From: Streptomyces sp. NBC_01460
Lineage (GTDB): Bacteria; Actinomycetota; Actinomycetes; Streptomycetales; Streptomycetaceae
Reading direction: 5' to 3'
Assembly (NCBI RefSeq): GCF_036227405.1
Contig: NZ_CP109473.1
Location: 3,410,001-3,474,000 of the forward strand
DNA length: 64,000 nucleotides
Part shown: piece by piece, positions 8,579 to 17,420 of the stretch
Layout: each line of letters opens with the position of its first letter
How positions within the stretch are numbered: the stretch's first letter is position 1
Notes under the pieces: model-generated
What the model saw: only the letters and a program-made list of their open reading frames with translations
The model's database searches: none
Told to the model about the DNA's origin: nothing
Position numbers and translations under genes: made by a program

Positions 8579-10057
8579 TCAGCGGCCCTGCAGCTTCGCC
8601 GAACTGGTCCGGGCCGTGCCGAGCTTCTTGTAGAGACGGATTCCCGGGCATTCGGTTGCGAAGCCGTCGCGGTGCCCGGAGATGACGTTCAGTTTGGCCT
8701 TGGCACCCTTCTTGTACTTGCCGCTGCCGCCGGAGACGAGGGTCACCTTGCCCTTGGGGTTGCGGCCGAACAGACCGAGCTTCCAGGCGGTGAGCTTCGC
8801 GATCGCGGTGACGGCGGCGGCGGGCGGGTTCTTCGAGCTGTACGTCCCCAGGACGGCGATGCCCATGCTGTTCGTGTTGAAACCGAGGGTGTGGGCGCCG
8901 AGAACCGCCTTGGACACGCCACCGGCGCGTCCCTCGTAGATGTTCCCGCACTTGTCGACGGCGAAGTTGTAGCCGAAGTCGCGCCAGCCGCTGCTCTTGA
9001 CGTGGTAGCGGTAGATGCCGCGCAGGACGGAGGGCGCCTGTGCGCAGGTGTAGTTGTTGCCGGTGGCGCTGTGGTGGACGAAGGCGGCCTTGACGGTCGA
9101 GGTGTACGCGAAGGCCCGCTCCCGCAGGCTCTCGTCGGCGCCCCAGCCCTTGCGGGTGACGATGCGCGGGCGCGGCCCGATGAACGGCTTGGCGCCCGCT
9201 CCGACGACCGCCTGCTCCTCCGACTCGGCCTTGCTCAGGGCGGAGATCTCGGTGGCACCCAGCGGGGCGAGGTCGGCGTTGACCGCGGAGCTCTCCGCCG
9301 CGGCCATGGTGAGGCCCGCGGACGCGGGGAGCGCGCCGGGCTGGGCGGCCGTGGAGGGCTCGGTGGCCGTCGCGGGTGTCGCGGCGGCGGTGGCGGGCTG
9401 GGTGGCCGTCGCGGGCGTCGCGGTGCCCGCCGAGGGGGCCGCCGCCGACGGGGTGACGGTGTCGTCGGCGTGCGGCTCCTCCGCGTCGTCGCCCGGGTCG
9501 ACGAGTTCGACCCGCAGGCCCGCGGGGAGGGGGGCGGCGCCGCTCCGCGGTCCGGCGCTCTCGGAACGGACCCGCACCTCGACGCCGTCCGAGTCGCCGA
9601 CCCAGAGCGGGGCGGTCGAGCCCCGCACCGTGCCGGATTCACGCTCGGGGCTGCCCGAGTCGGCGGCGTGGTCGGTGTTGTGGGTCTCCAGGGACTGCCA
9701 GCCGGACCACCTGGTGGTGCCGGTCGCGCGGGTACGGACCTGGACGTTCCCGTGCAGTTCGGTGTCGGCGTCGTCCCAGATCACGCCGACGAGGGAGAAG
9801 CGGTGCGCGTCGCGCCGGAGCAGCCCCCGCGCGGCCTCGGGGTCGAGGGATTCGGTGGGTTCACCGGTGGTCCGCGGGACCGCGTCGGTGAGCGGTCGCA
9901 GGGGCAGTGACTGGGTCGAGCCCGCGGGTTCGACGGGGGCGGCGGGCGCCTGTGCGACCGGGGTCCGGGCAGGGGCAGCGGGTGCCGGCGCGGCGAGCGG
10001 AAGGGTGAGTGCCGTGGCGCAGGTGACGCCGATCGAGGTTGCAAGAAGTGCACGCAT
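8579..10057 (-). CDS. Secreted PGRP-type N-acetylmuramoyl-L-alanine amidase
   Basis: 492 residues. Residues 1-29 form a signal peptide with Ala-Pro-Ala near the cleavage site, so the protein is exported. The middle (about 185-260) is a low-complexity linker of Pro/Ala/Thr repeats (PATATQPATAAATPATATEP). The C-terminal peptidoglycan-recognition domain (about 305-480) has FVHHSATG near residue 326 and GHRDGFATECPG near 460, giving the His/His/Cys zinc ligands of amidase_2/PGRP enzymes. It probably cleaves the bond between muramic acid and the stem peptide during wall remodelling. The gene ends 78 bp before manC and shares a divergent promoter region with the TIGR03089 gene. Confidence 0.9.
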   Translation of the reverse strand: MRALLATSIGVTCATALTLPLAAPAPAAPARTPVAQAPAAPVEPAGSTQSLPLRPLTDAVPRTTGEPTESLDPEAARGLLRRDAHRFSLVGVIWDDADTELHGNVQVRTRATGTTRWSGWQSLETHNTDHAADSGSPERESGTVRGSTAPLWVGDSDGVEVRVRSESAGPRSGAAPLPAGLRVELVDPGDDAEEPHADDTVTPSAAAPSAGTATPATATQPATAAATPATATEPSTAAQPGALPASAGLTMAAAESSAVNADLAPLGATEISALSKAESEEQAVVGAGAKPFIGPRPRIVTRKGWGADESLRERAFAYTSTVKAAFVHHSATGNNYTCAQAPSVLRGIYRYHVKSSGWRDFGYNFAVDKCGNIYEGRAGGVSKAVLGAHTLGFNTNSMGIAVLGTYSSKNPPAAAVTAIAKLTAWKLGLFGRNPKGKVTLVSGGSGKYKKGAKAKLNVISGHRDGFATECPGIRLYKKLGTARTSSAKLQGR

Positions 10058-10197
10058 ACAGGAAATCCTTTACGGAATCCGGCATTCCCGGCTACTGGAG
10101 TGCCGTCGTGTCCACTTGACACACCGTCTGCCGAACCGGTGTACGGGGCACCCGTCACACCCGGTCGGGCCCGCGCCCGCCGCGTACCCTTGCGCGG

Positions 10198-10950
10198 ATG
10201 AACGCCAGTGATCGCACCCCCGCCGACCTGCTGCGATCCGCGCTCGCCGCGGACCCGGCCCGCCCCCTCGTCACCTTCTACGACGACGCAACCGGAGAGC
10301 GCGTCGAACTGTCGGTGGCCACCTTCGCCAATTGGGTGGCCAAGACCGCCAATCTGCTCCAGGGCGACCTGGCCGCCGAGCCGGGCGACCGGCTCGCCCT
10401 GCTGCTCCCCGCGCACTGGCAGTCGGCCGTCTGGCTGCTCGCCTGCTCGTCGGTGGGCGTGGTCGCCGAGGTCCAGGGCGACCCGGCCTCCGCCGATCTG
10501 GTCGTCACCGGACCGGACTCGCTCGACCGGGCCCGCGCCTGCCGGGGCGAGCGGGTCGCGCTGGCCCTGCGCCCGATGGGCGGCCGGTTCCCGCAGCCGC
10601 CCGAGGGGTTCGCCGACTACGCGGTGGAGGTGCCGGGCCAGGGCGACCGCTTCGCTCCGTTCGCCCCGGTGGACCCGGCTGCCCCCGCGCTGACCGTGGG
10701 CGGCGTGGGCCTGACGGCGGACCAGCTGGTCGCCCGGGCCCGCGAGGACGCGGCGGAACTGGGGCTCGGCCCGGGGGGCAGGCTGCTGACGGGAGGCTCG
10801 TACGACACGTGGGAGGGGCTCTCCTCCGGTCTCTTCGCGCCGCTGGCCGCCGGGGGCTCCGTGGTCCTGTGCCGCCACCTCGGCCGGCTGGACGCGGACG
10901 CGCTGGCCAAGCGCGTCGAAAGCGAGCGGATCACCAACACTGCGGTATGA
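10198..10950 (+). CDS. TIGR03089 family protein (AMP-binding-enzyme-like, actinobacterial)
   Basis: 250 residues. It resembles a shortened N-terminal region of acyl-CoA synthetases: PLVTFYDDATGERVELS, NWVAKTANLLQGDLAAEPGD and LLPAHWQSAVWLLACSSVG. It lacks the full AMP-binding P-loop and the C-terminal subdomain, so it is probably not an active ligase. The family is conserved in actinobacteria next to LCP and mannosyl-nucleotide genes; function unknown. The intergenic region to LCP gene 1 (10951-11149) holds no other gene. Confidence 0.8.
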   Translation: MNASDRTPADLLRSALAADPARPLVTFYDDATGERVELSVATFANWVAKTANLLQGDLAAEPGDRLALLLPAHWQSAVWLLACSSVGVVAEVQGDPASADLVVTGPDSLDRARACRGERVALALRPMGGRFPQPPEGFADYAVEVPGQGDRFAPFAPVDPAAPALTVGGVGLTADQLVARAREDAAELGLGPGGRLLTGGSYDTWEGLSSGLFAPLAAGGSVVLCRHLGRLDADALAKRVESERITNTAV

Positions 10951-11149
10951 CAAGCGCCCTGAAGGCCACTCGTCCGGCCCAGGGCGGGCCGAGCCCCCGG
11001 GACTGAGCACCGACGGCGGTACATGATCGGGCGGTACGGGTTACCGCCAGGGAACGCCCCCTGAATGCACAACCAAGCGTGAGGTTCAGCCGTCTACTTC
11101 TGCGACCGGCGGCTCATCGCGCCGCCGAACATGAAGGATGGACGCAGAC

Positions 11150-12517
11150 GTGAGCGACAGCCCCCCCACCCCGGCCGAACCGGACCGCCCGGACGATTCG
11201 GCCGGGGGCGGGTCGGCCGGCGGGTCGCCGGACGCGTCCGGGGCGGCCCCGCGGGACGACACCCCCGCCGAGGACCCCCAGGAGCGGACGGCCGGCGGAA
11301 GCGCACCGGCGTCGGACGAGGCGGACGGCGGGGCCGCCGACGGCACCTGGTCCGAACGCCCCGCGCGGGAGGGCAGGCGCCACTGGCTCCGCTGGACCGC
11401 CCTCGCCGTCTCGTTCCTCGTCCTGGTCGGCGCCGGGGTCGGCTGGTGGCTGTACCGGAAGCTCGACGGCAACATCACGACCGACACCGGCGCGGCCGCC
11501 GAGCTCAAGGCGTACGAGAAGGACCGCCCGCTGCCGATCGCGCGGGACGCCCAGAACATCCTGCTCATCGGCTCCGACACCCGCTCCGGCGAGAACAGCG
11601 CCTACGGGCGGGACGACGGCGGCAGCCAGCGCTCGGACACGACGATCCTGCTGCACCTCGCGGCCGACCGCAGGAGCGCGACGGCCGTGTCGATCCCGCG
11701 TGACCTGATGTCCGAGATCCCCAGCTGCCACACGGCGGACGGCAAGACGACCAAGGAGCAGTTCGCCCAGTTCAACTGGGCCTTCGAGCTGGGTGGCACG
11801 GCCTGCACGATCCGCACGGTCGAGAAGATGACGGGCATCCGCGTCGACCACCACATGGTCATCGACTTCAACGGCTTCAAGGACATGGTCGACGCGGTCG
11901 ACGGTGTCGAGGTCTGCCTCAAGGAGCCGGTCGACGACAAGGACGCCCATCTCAAACTCCCCGCGGGGCGCCAGGATCTCGACGGCGAAGCGGCGCTGGG
12001 ATACGTACGGGCCCGCAAGTCGATCGGCAACGGCAGCGACACCGAGCGCATGGACCGCCAGCAGAAGTTCCTGGGCGCCCTCGTCAACAAGATGCAGAGC
12101 AACGGCGTCCTGCTGAACCCGACGCGGCTCTACCCGGTGCTGGACGCGGCGACCAAGTCACTCACCACGGACCCCGGCCTCGACTCCCTGAGGGACCTGT
12201 ACGACCTGGTGCGCGGGATGCGGAACGTGCCGACGGAGAAGGTGCAGTTCCTGACGGTGCCCCGGCGGGAGTACCGCGCCGACCGGAACCGCGACGAGCT
12301 CGTACAGCCGGACGCGGACCGGCTGTTCGCACAGCTGCGCAAGGACGAACCCGTCGCCGTGGTCCCCGCCGAAAAGGCCAATTCCGGGGATTCACAGGCG
12401 GATCACAGCTCCGGGAAGGACCCGTCCGGCGAAAAGCCCGGCGATACCGACGGGAGCCCGACACCTGCTCCCACCTATTCGGGGTCGAATGCCGCGGACG
12501 ACCCATGCGGTACGTAA
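11150..12517 (+). CDS. LCP family cell-wall glycopolymer phosphotransferase, copy 1
   Basis: 455 residues from GTG 11150, which has AAGGATGG eight bases upstream; an ATG at 11138 would add four residues. An acidic, Gly/Ser/Pro-rich cytoplasmic tail (1-80) leads to one transmembrane helix at about 82-102. The extracytoplasmic LCP domain shows ILLIGSDTRSGEN, TTILLHLAADRRSATAVSIP with RDLMSEIP, DHHMVIDFNGF and GYVRARKSIGNGSDTERMDR, the arginines and aspartates that bind pyrophosphate and polyprenyl-phosphate. LCP enzymes ligate lipid-linked wall polymers to peptidoglycan. It has no LytR_C domain; the C-terminus is a Ser/Asp/Pro-rich tail. Confidence 0.93.
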   Translation: MSDSPPTPAEPDRPDDSAGGGSAGGSPDASGAAPRDDTPAEDPQERTAGGSAPASDEADGGAADGTWSERPAREGRRHWLRWTALAVSFLVLVGAGVGWWLYRKLDGNITTDTGAAAELKAYEKDRPLPIARDAQNILLIGSDTRSGENSAYGRDDGGSQRSDTTILLHLAADRRSATAVSIPRDLMSEIPSCHTADGKTTKEQFAQFNWAFELGGTACTIRTVEKMTGIRVDHHMVIDFNGFKDMVDAVDGVEVCLKEPVDDKDAHLKLPAGRQDLDGEAALGYVRARKSIGNGSDTERMDRQQKFLGALVNKMQSNGVLLNPTRLYPVLDAATKSLTTDPGLDSLRDLYDLVRGMRNVPTEKVQFLTVPRREYRADRNRDELVQPDADRLFAQLRKDEPVAVVPAEKANSGDSQADHSSGKDPSGEKPGDTDGSPTPAPTYSGSNAADDPCGT

Positions 12518-12740
12518 AGCAATTCTCAAACGATGGGCGCCAATCGGAGGGGAATAGGCGGAATGCCCGGTTATAAGGAGCGTGGAATGTGTCACGCGCG
12601 TCCCCTGTGGCCGATTCCGCCGGATAGTGTGACGCGATCCGGTACTCGCGGTCATCAGACCGCGCACGGCCGGAGCGAGCGACCGGGCACCCTGTCGGGG
12701 GAAGCGTCCCGCGTGGCACCGACGGAGGATTCAGGCAACC

Positions 12741-14450
12741 GTGGATGCGCATGGCCGTGGGCGGGCGGACGATATCGATCCCGCAGACCGTCGGGTGCCC
12801 GACCCGCACACGGGCGCTGACGAATTGCGACCGAACAACTCCGGAAGAGAGTCGTCCGGGCCTCACGGCCGTTCCCGTACGTCCGACCGGTCCGGGGGCC
12901 GGCGTACATCCGCGGCTTCCCGCGAAGTGCCCTCCCGGCGGAGCCGGCGTGCGGCGGAGCGCTCCCGCGGCCAGGAGCCCCCGGCCGGCCGCCGCACCCG
13001 CAGGCCCTCGACGTCACGGCGGAGGAAGGCCCTGCTGTGGACCGGCGGAGTCATGGCCTTCGTCGTCGTCGCCGGATCGGCCGGGGCCTACGCCCTCTAC
13101 CAGAAGTTCGACGGCAACCTCGACACCGTCGACATCGGTGACGCGGGCAGCAAGAACGTCGCCGGCGACGGGCCGCTCGACATCCTGGTCATCGGCACGG
13201 ACAAGCGGACCGGCGAGGGGAACGAGGGGTACGGCGACAAGGGCAGTGAGGGCCACGCCGACACCAACATCCTCTTCCACGTCTCCGCGGACCGCAGCAA
13301 CGCGACGGCGATGAGCATCCCCCGGGACCTGATGACCGACATCCCCGACTGCACCACCAAGCAGGCGGACGGTTCGGAGAAGGCCATACCCGGCACGCGG
13401 GGCGTGCGCTTCAACGTCAGCCTCGGCCAGGACGGGCGGGACCCCGGCTGCACGATGCGCACCGTCAAGGAGATCACCGGCCTCCCGGTCGACCACTTCA
13501 TGATGGTCGACTTCAACGCGGTCAAGACGCTCTCCACCGCCGTCGGCGGGGTCAAGGTCTGCGTCGCCCGGGCCGTCGAGGACCCCGACTCGCACCTCGA
13601 CCTGCCGGCGGGCGAGTCCACGATCGAGGGGGAGGACGCGCTCGCCTTCGTCCGTACCCGGCACGCCTTCCAGAACCAGAGCGACCTCGACCGGATCAAG
13701 GCCCAGCAGCAGTTCATCGGCTCCATGATCCGGCAGATGAAGTCCGACGACACCCTCACCGACCCGGGCAAGCTCTACACGCTCGCGGACGCGGCGACCA
13801 AGGCGCTCACCGTCGACTCCGGGATCGGGTCCATCAAGAAACTGACCTCGCTCGCCCGGGAGCTCGGCGCGATCGACACGAAGAACATCACCTTCGTCAC
13901 GATGCCGGTGAAGGACAACCCGGCCGAGCCCGAGCCCGTCACCGTGGTCGTGGAACCGGAGAAGGCCGAGCAGCTCTTCTCGATGATGCGCTCCGACACC
14001 TCCCTCACCGAGGTGAAGAAGAAGGAGCGGGCGGCGAAGAGCAAGCAGGAAGCGGTCCTCAAGGGCAGCAGGGCCGAGCCGGCCGGTATCCGCGTCGACG
14101 TCCTCAACGGCGGCCGCGTCGCCGGAGCCGCGGGGGCGACCGTCGCCTGGCTGCAGAACGAACAGGGCGTACCGAACTCCACGAACAAGGCGAACGCCCC
14201 GGCGCAGATCGCCAGGACGACGCTGGCGTACGCGCCGGACCAGGCGGACCAGGCCCGCGCGCTCGCGGACATGATGGGCCTGCCCGCCACCGCGCTCAAG
14301 CAGGGAACGGCGGACGCCGAGGGTCTTCAGGCGATGGTGCTGACCCTCGGCGCCGATTTCAAGGGCGCGGGAATCCCCGTCGGCGGTCCGGCAAAGGCGC
14401 CGGAAGACATCCAGCGGGCCAGTGCCGACACGGCGGAATGCGCGAAGTGA
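12741..14450 (+). CDS. LCP family phosphotransferase, copy 2, with LytR_C domain
   Basis: 569 residues from GTG 12741 (GGAGG 12 bases upstream). The N-terminal 95 residues are Arg/Ser/Pro-rich and cytoplasmic, followed by a transmembrane helix (about 97-118). The LCP domain includes ILVIGTDKRTGEG, SIPRDLMTDIPD, DHFMMVDFNAV and FVRTRHAFQNQSDLDRIKAQ. From about residue 448 a LytR_C domain begins (RVDVLNGGRVAGAAGATVAW). The predicted role is attachment of a wall glycopolymer outside the membrane. It is preceded by 223 bp of non-coding DNA after copy 1, so it may have its own promoter. Confidence 0.93.
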   Translation: MDAHGRGRADDIDPADRRVPDPHTGADELRPNNSGRESSGPHGRSRTSDRSGGRRTSAASREVPSRRSRRAAERSRGQEPPAGRRTRRPSTSRRRKALLWTGGVMAFVVVAGSAGAYALYQKFDGNLDTVDIGDAGSKNVAGDGPLDILVIGTDKRTGEGNEGYGDKGSEGHADTNILFHVSADRSNATAMSIPRDLMTDIPDCTTKQADGSEKAIPGTRGVRFNVSLGQDGRDPGCTMRTVKEITGLPVDHFMMVDFNAVKTLSTAVGGVKVCVARAVEDPDSHLDLPAGESTIEGEDALAFVRTRHAFQNQSDLDRIKAQQQFIGSMIRQMKSDDTLTDPGKLYTLADAATKALTVDSGIGSIKKLTSLARELGAIDTKNITFVTMPVKDNPAEPEPVTVVVEPEKAEQLFSMMRSDTSLTEVKKKERAAKSKQEAVLKGSRAEPAGIRVDVLNGGRVAGAAGATVAWLQNEQGVPNSTNKANAPAQIARTTLAYAPDQADQARALADMMGLPATALKQGTADAEGLQAMVLTLGADFKGAGIPVGGPAKAPEDIQRASADTAECAK

Positions 14451-14498
14451 CGAGAGTCGTCGCGCCACAACGGAATTCTGAGGAACAGGGGGGTCCTG

Positions 14499-16145
14499 GT
14501 GGGACGGAGCAGCGTACGCGGGGAGGGGACACGGCCGCGCGGCCGGCACGACGGGCCGGCCGGTTCCGGTGGGCCGGACGCCCCCACCGGACGGAGCGGT
14601 CACAGCCGGCGCGGCCGGTCGGCGGGGCCGGAACAGGGCCGGCCCGACCGCCGGGCCCCCAAAGGGGGTAAGCGCCGCGTGCTGCGCTGGGGCGCGTCCG
14701 TTCTCGCGCTGCTGATACTCGGCACCGGCGGCGCCGGTTACGTGTACTACAAGCACCTCAACGGGAACATACGCAAAGAGGACCTGACGCTCGGTGACAA
14801 GCAGATGGCCGACCACAAGGCCAACTCCGCCGGACAGACGCCGCTGAACATCCTGCTCATCGGATCGGACGCCCGGGACTCCAAGGCGAACCAGAAGCTG
14901 GGCGGCGCCAAGGAGACCTTCGGCGGCACGCCGCTCGCCGACGTGCAGATGCTGCTCCACCTCTCCGCGGACCGCAGCAACATCTCGGTCCTCAGCATGC
15001 CGCGCGACACCATGCTGAAGATGCCCAAGTGCACCGATCCCGATACCGGCAAGGTGTACGCGGCCAGCACGGTCGACGTGCAGACCAACGAGAGCCTGGG
15101 CCGCGGCGGCCCCGGGTGCACCGTGGCCGCCTGGTACGAGCTCACCGGCATCACGATCGACCACTTCATGATGATCGACTTCGCGGGCGTGGTCTCCATG
15201 GCCGACGCCGTCGGCGGTGTCCCGGTCTGCGTCGACGCCAACATCCTGTCGCGGAGCGGCGGGAAGGGGTCGGGGCTGAAGCTGGAGGAGGGCACGACCT
15301 CCGTCAAGGGCGAGCAGGCCCTCCAGTGGCTGCGCACGCGGTACGGCTTCGAGGACAACACGGACCTCGGCCGGACCAAGGCCCAGCACCAGTACCTGAA
15401 CTCGATGGTCCGTGAGCTGCGCAAGGGCACCAAACTCACCGACCCCGGAAAGCTGATGAACCTCGCCGAGGCGGCCACCAGCGCGCTGACGGTCGACAAG
15501 GGGCTGGACACGGTCAAGAAGCTGTACGACCTGGCGGAGGAGCTCAAGAAGGCCCCGACGGGCCGCATCACGATGACGACCATGCCCAACGTCTACGGCA
15601 CGGGGACCCACGCCGGTCGCGTGTACCCGAAGGACGAGGAGGCCGAGCAGGTGTTCAGGATGATCCGTGAGGACATCCCGCTGGACGGAAAGGCGTCCAA
15701 GCGCAAGACGCCGGTCACCGAGGACGCCGCGGCCCCCGACGACGAGATCGCGGTCAGTGTGCGCAACGCCTCCGCCACGGACGCCCTCGGTCCCGCCCGG
15801 GGCCGCGCGACCACGGTCAAGGACCTGCTCACGGACGCGGGCTTCACCAAGTCCGCGGTGGACTCGTCGAACGTCGAGCCGGCCGCCACGACCGGTGTGC
15901 TCTACCCCAGCGCGGACATGGAGGGTGACGCCCAGGCGGTCGCCGAGGCGCTCGGCATCCCGGTGTCCCAGGTGAAGAAGTCGACCGACGTCTCGGGCAT
16001 CGTGCTGGCCGTGGGAGCGGACTGGCGCAAGGACGAGGCGTACCCGGCGAAGGCGGCCGAGGAGAAGACCCCGGACTCGGCGAACCCGCTCAACGGCGCG
16101 GACGAGAAGGCGTGCATGCACGTCAACCCGAACTACACCTGGTGA
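14499..16145 (+). CDS. LCP family phosphotransferase, copy 3, with LytR_C domain
   Basis: 548 residues from GTG 14499, with AGGGGGG five bases upstream. Only 48 bp separate it from copy 2, so the two are probably cotranscribed. A Gly/Arg-rich cytoplasmic tail (1-58) and a transmembrane helix (about 62-82) precede the LCP domain: ILLIGSDARDSKANQ, SMPRDTMLKMP, DHFMMIDFAGV and WLRTRYGFEDNTDLGRTKAQ. The LytR_C domain starts near residue 415 (IAVSVRNASATDALGP). A terminator follows at 16159-16192. Confidence 0.93.
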   Translation: MGRSSVRGEGTRPRGRHDGPAGSGGPDAPTGRSGHSRRGRSAGPEQGRPDRRAPKGGKRRVLRWGASVLALLILGTGGAGYVYYKHLNGNIRKEDLTLGDKQMADHKANSAGQTPLNILLIGSDARDSKANQKLGGAKETFGGTPLADVQMLLHLSADRSNISVLSMPRDTMLKMPKCTDPDTGKVYAASTVDVQTNESLGRGGPGCTVAAWYELTGITIDHFMMIDFAGVVSMADAVGGVPVCVDANILSRSGGKGSGLKLEEGTTSVKGEQALQWLRTRYGFEDNTDLGRTKAQHQYLNSMVRELRKGTKLTDPGKLMNLAEAATSALTVDKGLDTVKKLYDLAEELKKAPTGRITMTTMPNVYGTGTHAGRVYPKDEEAEQVFRMIREDIPLDGKASKRKTPVTEDAAAPDDEIAVSVRNASATDALGPARGRATTVKDLLTDAGFTKSAVDSSNVEPAATTGVLYPSADMEGDAQAVAEALGIPVSQVKKSTDVSGIVLAVGADWRKDEAYPAKAAEEKTPDSANPLNGADEKACMHVNPNYTW

Positions 16146-16158
16146 CGTCGTAGGTGCG

Positions 16159-16192
16159 TGAAGGGCCCCGCCGGCATCGGCGGGGCCCTTCA
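16159..16192. terminator. Bidirectional terminator between LCP copy 3 and glycosyltransferase
   Basis: Perfect 15-bp stem (16159-16173 with 16178-16192) and a 4-base loop, placed between the converging stop codons at 16145 and 16210, so it can serve both genes. Confidence 0.85.
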
Positions 16193-16209
16193 CTGCTGTT
16201 CTCCCGCGG

Positions 16210-17232
16210 TCAGACCGTCTGCTCCCGGACGGCCGGGCGGCGGCTGGCGATGACCTTCTTCGCCAGCGAGCGGGGGCTGGTCAGGAAGCCGTACCCCCAC
16301 GACATGTGCATGGTGGCCAGCGCCACCGGGATCTGCGCCCGTGCCTTCAGCGGCAGGCCCTTCCCGGCGGGCAGCGACCCGGCGACGATCGCCGCGACGT
16401 ACCCGGCCGGCACGACGAACGCCCACGGGGTGACGGCGGCGCCCACCACGACGCCCGCCGCGATGGCGCAGACGGCGGCCGGCGGGGCCAGGTAGCGCAG
16501 GTTGATCGAACCGGAGTGGTAGCGGGCCACGACGTGGCGCCAGCGGCCGTACTCCTTGTACTGCTTGGCGAGCGCCCGCACGCTGGGCCTCGGGCGGTAC
16601 TGCACCTTCAGCTCGGGCGAGAACCAGATCAGGCCGCCCGCCTCGCGGATGCGGAAGTTCAGCTCCCAGTCCTGGGCGCGGATGAACTCCACGTTGTAGC
16701 CGTCGGCCCGCTCCAGCGCCTCACGGCGGAAGACCCCCAGATACACGGTCTCGGCCTGGCCGGCCTTCCCTCCGGTGTGGAAGGCCGCGTTGCCGACGCC
16801 GATCTTCGAGGTCATCGCGGCGGCGACGGCGTCCTCCCAGGCGTTCTCGCCCTCGGCGTGCATGATGCCGCCGACGTTCTGCGCGCCGGTCTCCTCGAGG
16901 AGCCGGACGGCCGTCGCGATGTAGTTCGGCGAGAGCATGCCGTGGCCGTCCACCCGTACCACGATCGGGTGATGCGACGCCTTGATCGCGGCGTTGAGCG
17001 CGGCCGGGGTGCGGCCGGTCGGGTTGGGGACGGTGTGGACCCGGGAGTCCTCCCGGACCAGCTCGGCGGCGATCTCGTCCGTACGGTCGCTCGAGGGGCC
17101 GAGCGCGATCACGACCTCCATCTCACCGGCGTACTCCTGCTCCAGGATGTGCCGGACCGAGTTCCTGAGATGGCGTTCCTCGTTGAGCACCGGCATGATC
17201 ACGGAGACGGCGGGGTACTGCGCGGCAGACAT
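16210..17232 (-). CDS. Family 2 glycosyltransferase, membrane associated
   Basis: 340 residues. The start ATG at 17232 gives MSAAQYPAVSVIMPVLNEE, the typical GT2 opening strand. Motifs: GPSSDRTDEIAAELVRED, the nucleotide/metal-binding VVRVDGHGML, and RAQDWELNFRIREAGG containing the catalytic-region acidic residue. The C-terminal third carries two hydrophobic helices near residues 255-300. It probably transfers a sugar to a lipid-linked or exopolysaccharide acceptor at the inner face of the membrane. It lies between LCP genes and diverges from LCP copy 4, supporting a role in wall glycopolymer assembly. Confidence 0.88.
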   Translation of the reverse strand: MSAAQYPAVSVIMPVLNEERHLRNSVRHILEQEYAGEMEVVIALGPSSDRTDEIAAELVREDSRVHTVPNPTGRTPAALNAAIKASHHPIVVRVDGHGMLSPNYIATAVRLLEETGAQNVGGIMHAEGENAWEDAVAAAMTSKIGVGNAAFHTGGKAGQAETVYLGVFRREALERADGYNVEFIRAQDWELNFRIREAGGLIWFSPELKVQYRPRPSVRALAKQYKEYGRWRHVVARYHSGSINLRYLAPPAAVCAIAAGVVVGAAVTPWAFVVPAGYVAAIVAGSLPAGKGLPLKARAQIPVALATMHMSWGYGFLTSPRSLAKKVIASRRPAVREQTV

Positions 17233-17420
17233 GTGGTCCTCGGGGGGTCCTCGGGGGTGCCAGGGTTCCGGGGGTTTCGCACCCCAGGAGGCGGCGTGAT
17301 TCGGCCGCCACGTTACCGCGAACGGGGGACAGCGGCGCGCGCCGCCATGTCTCCTCCCGGTCTGCAGATCGTATGGGCCTACCGTGCGAAAGTCCCACTC
17401 GCACCGCGGAGGTGTCCCTC

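Noticed and set aside
7859..9910. A 683-residue plus-strand open frame
   Set aside because: It runs antisense across manC and the PGRP amidase, is Gly/Arg/Val-rich and has no recognisable domain.
13014..16193. A 1059-residue open frame on the minus strand
   Set aside because: It is antisense to LCP copies 2 and 3, which carry clear LCP motifs, RBS and codon bias. The antisense translation is Val/Gly/Arg/Leu/His-rich without any family motif, a usual artefact in high-GC DNA.
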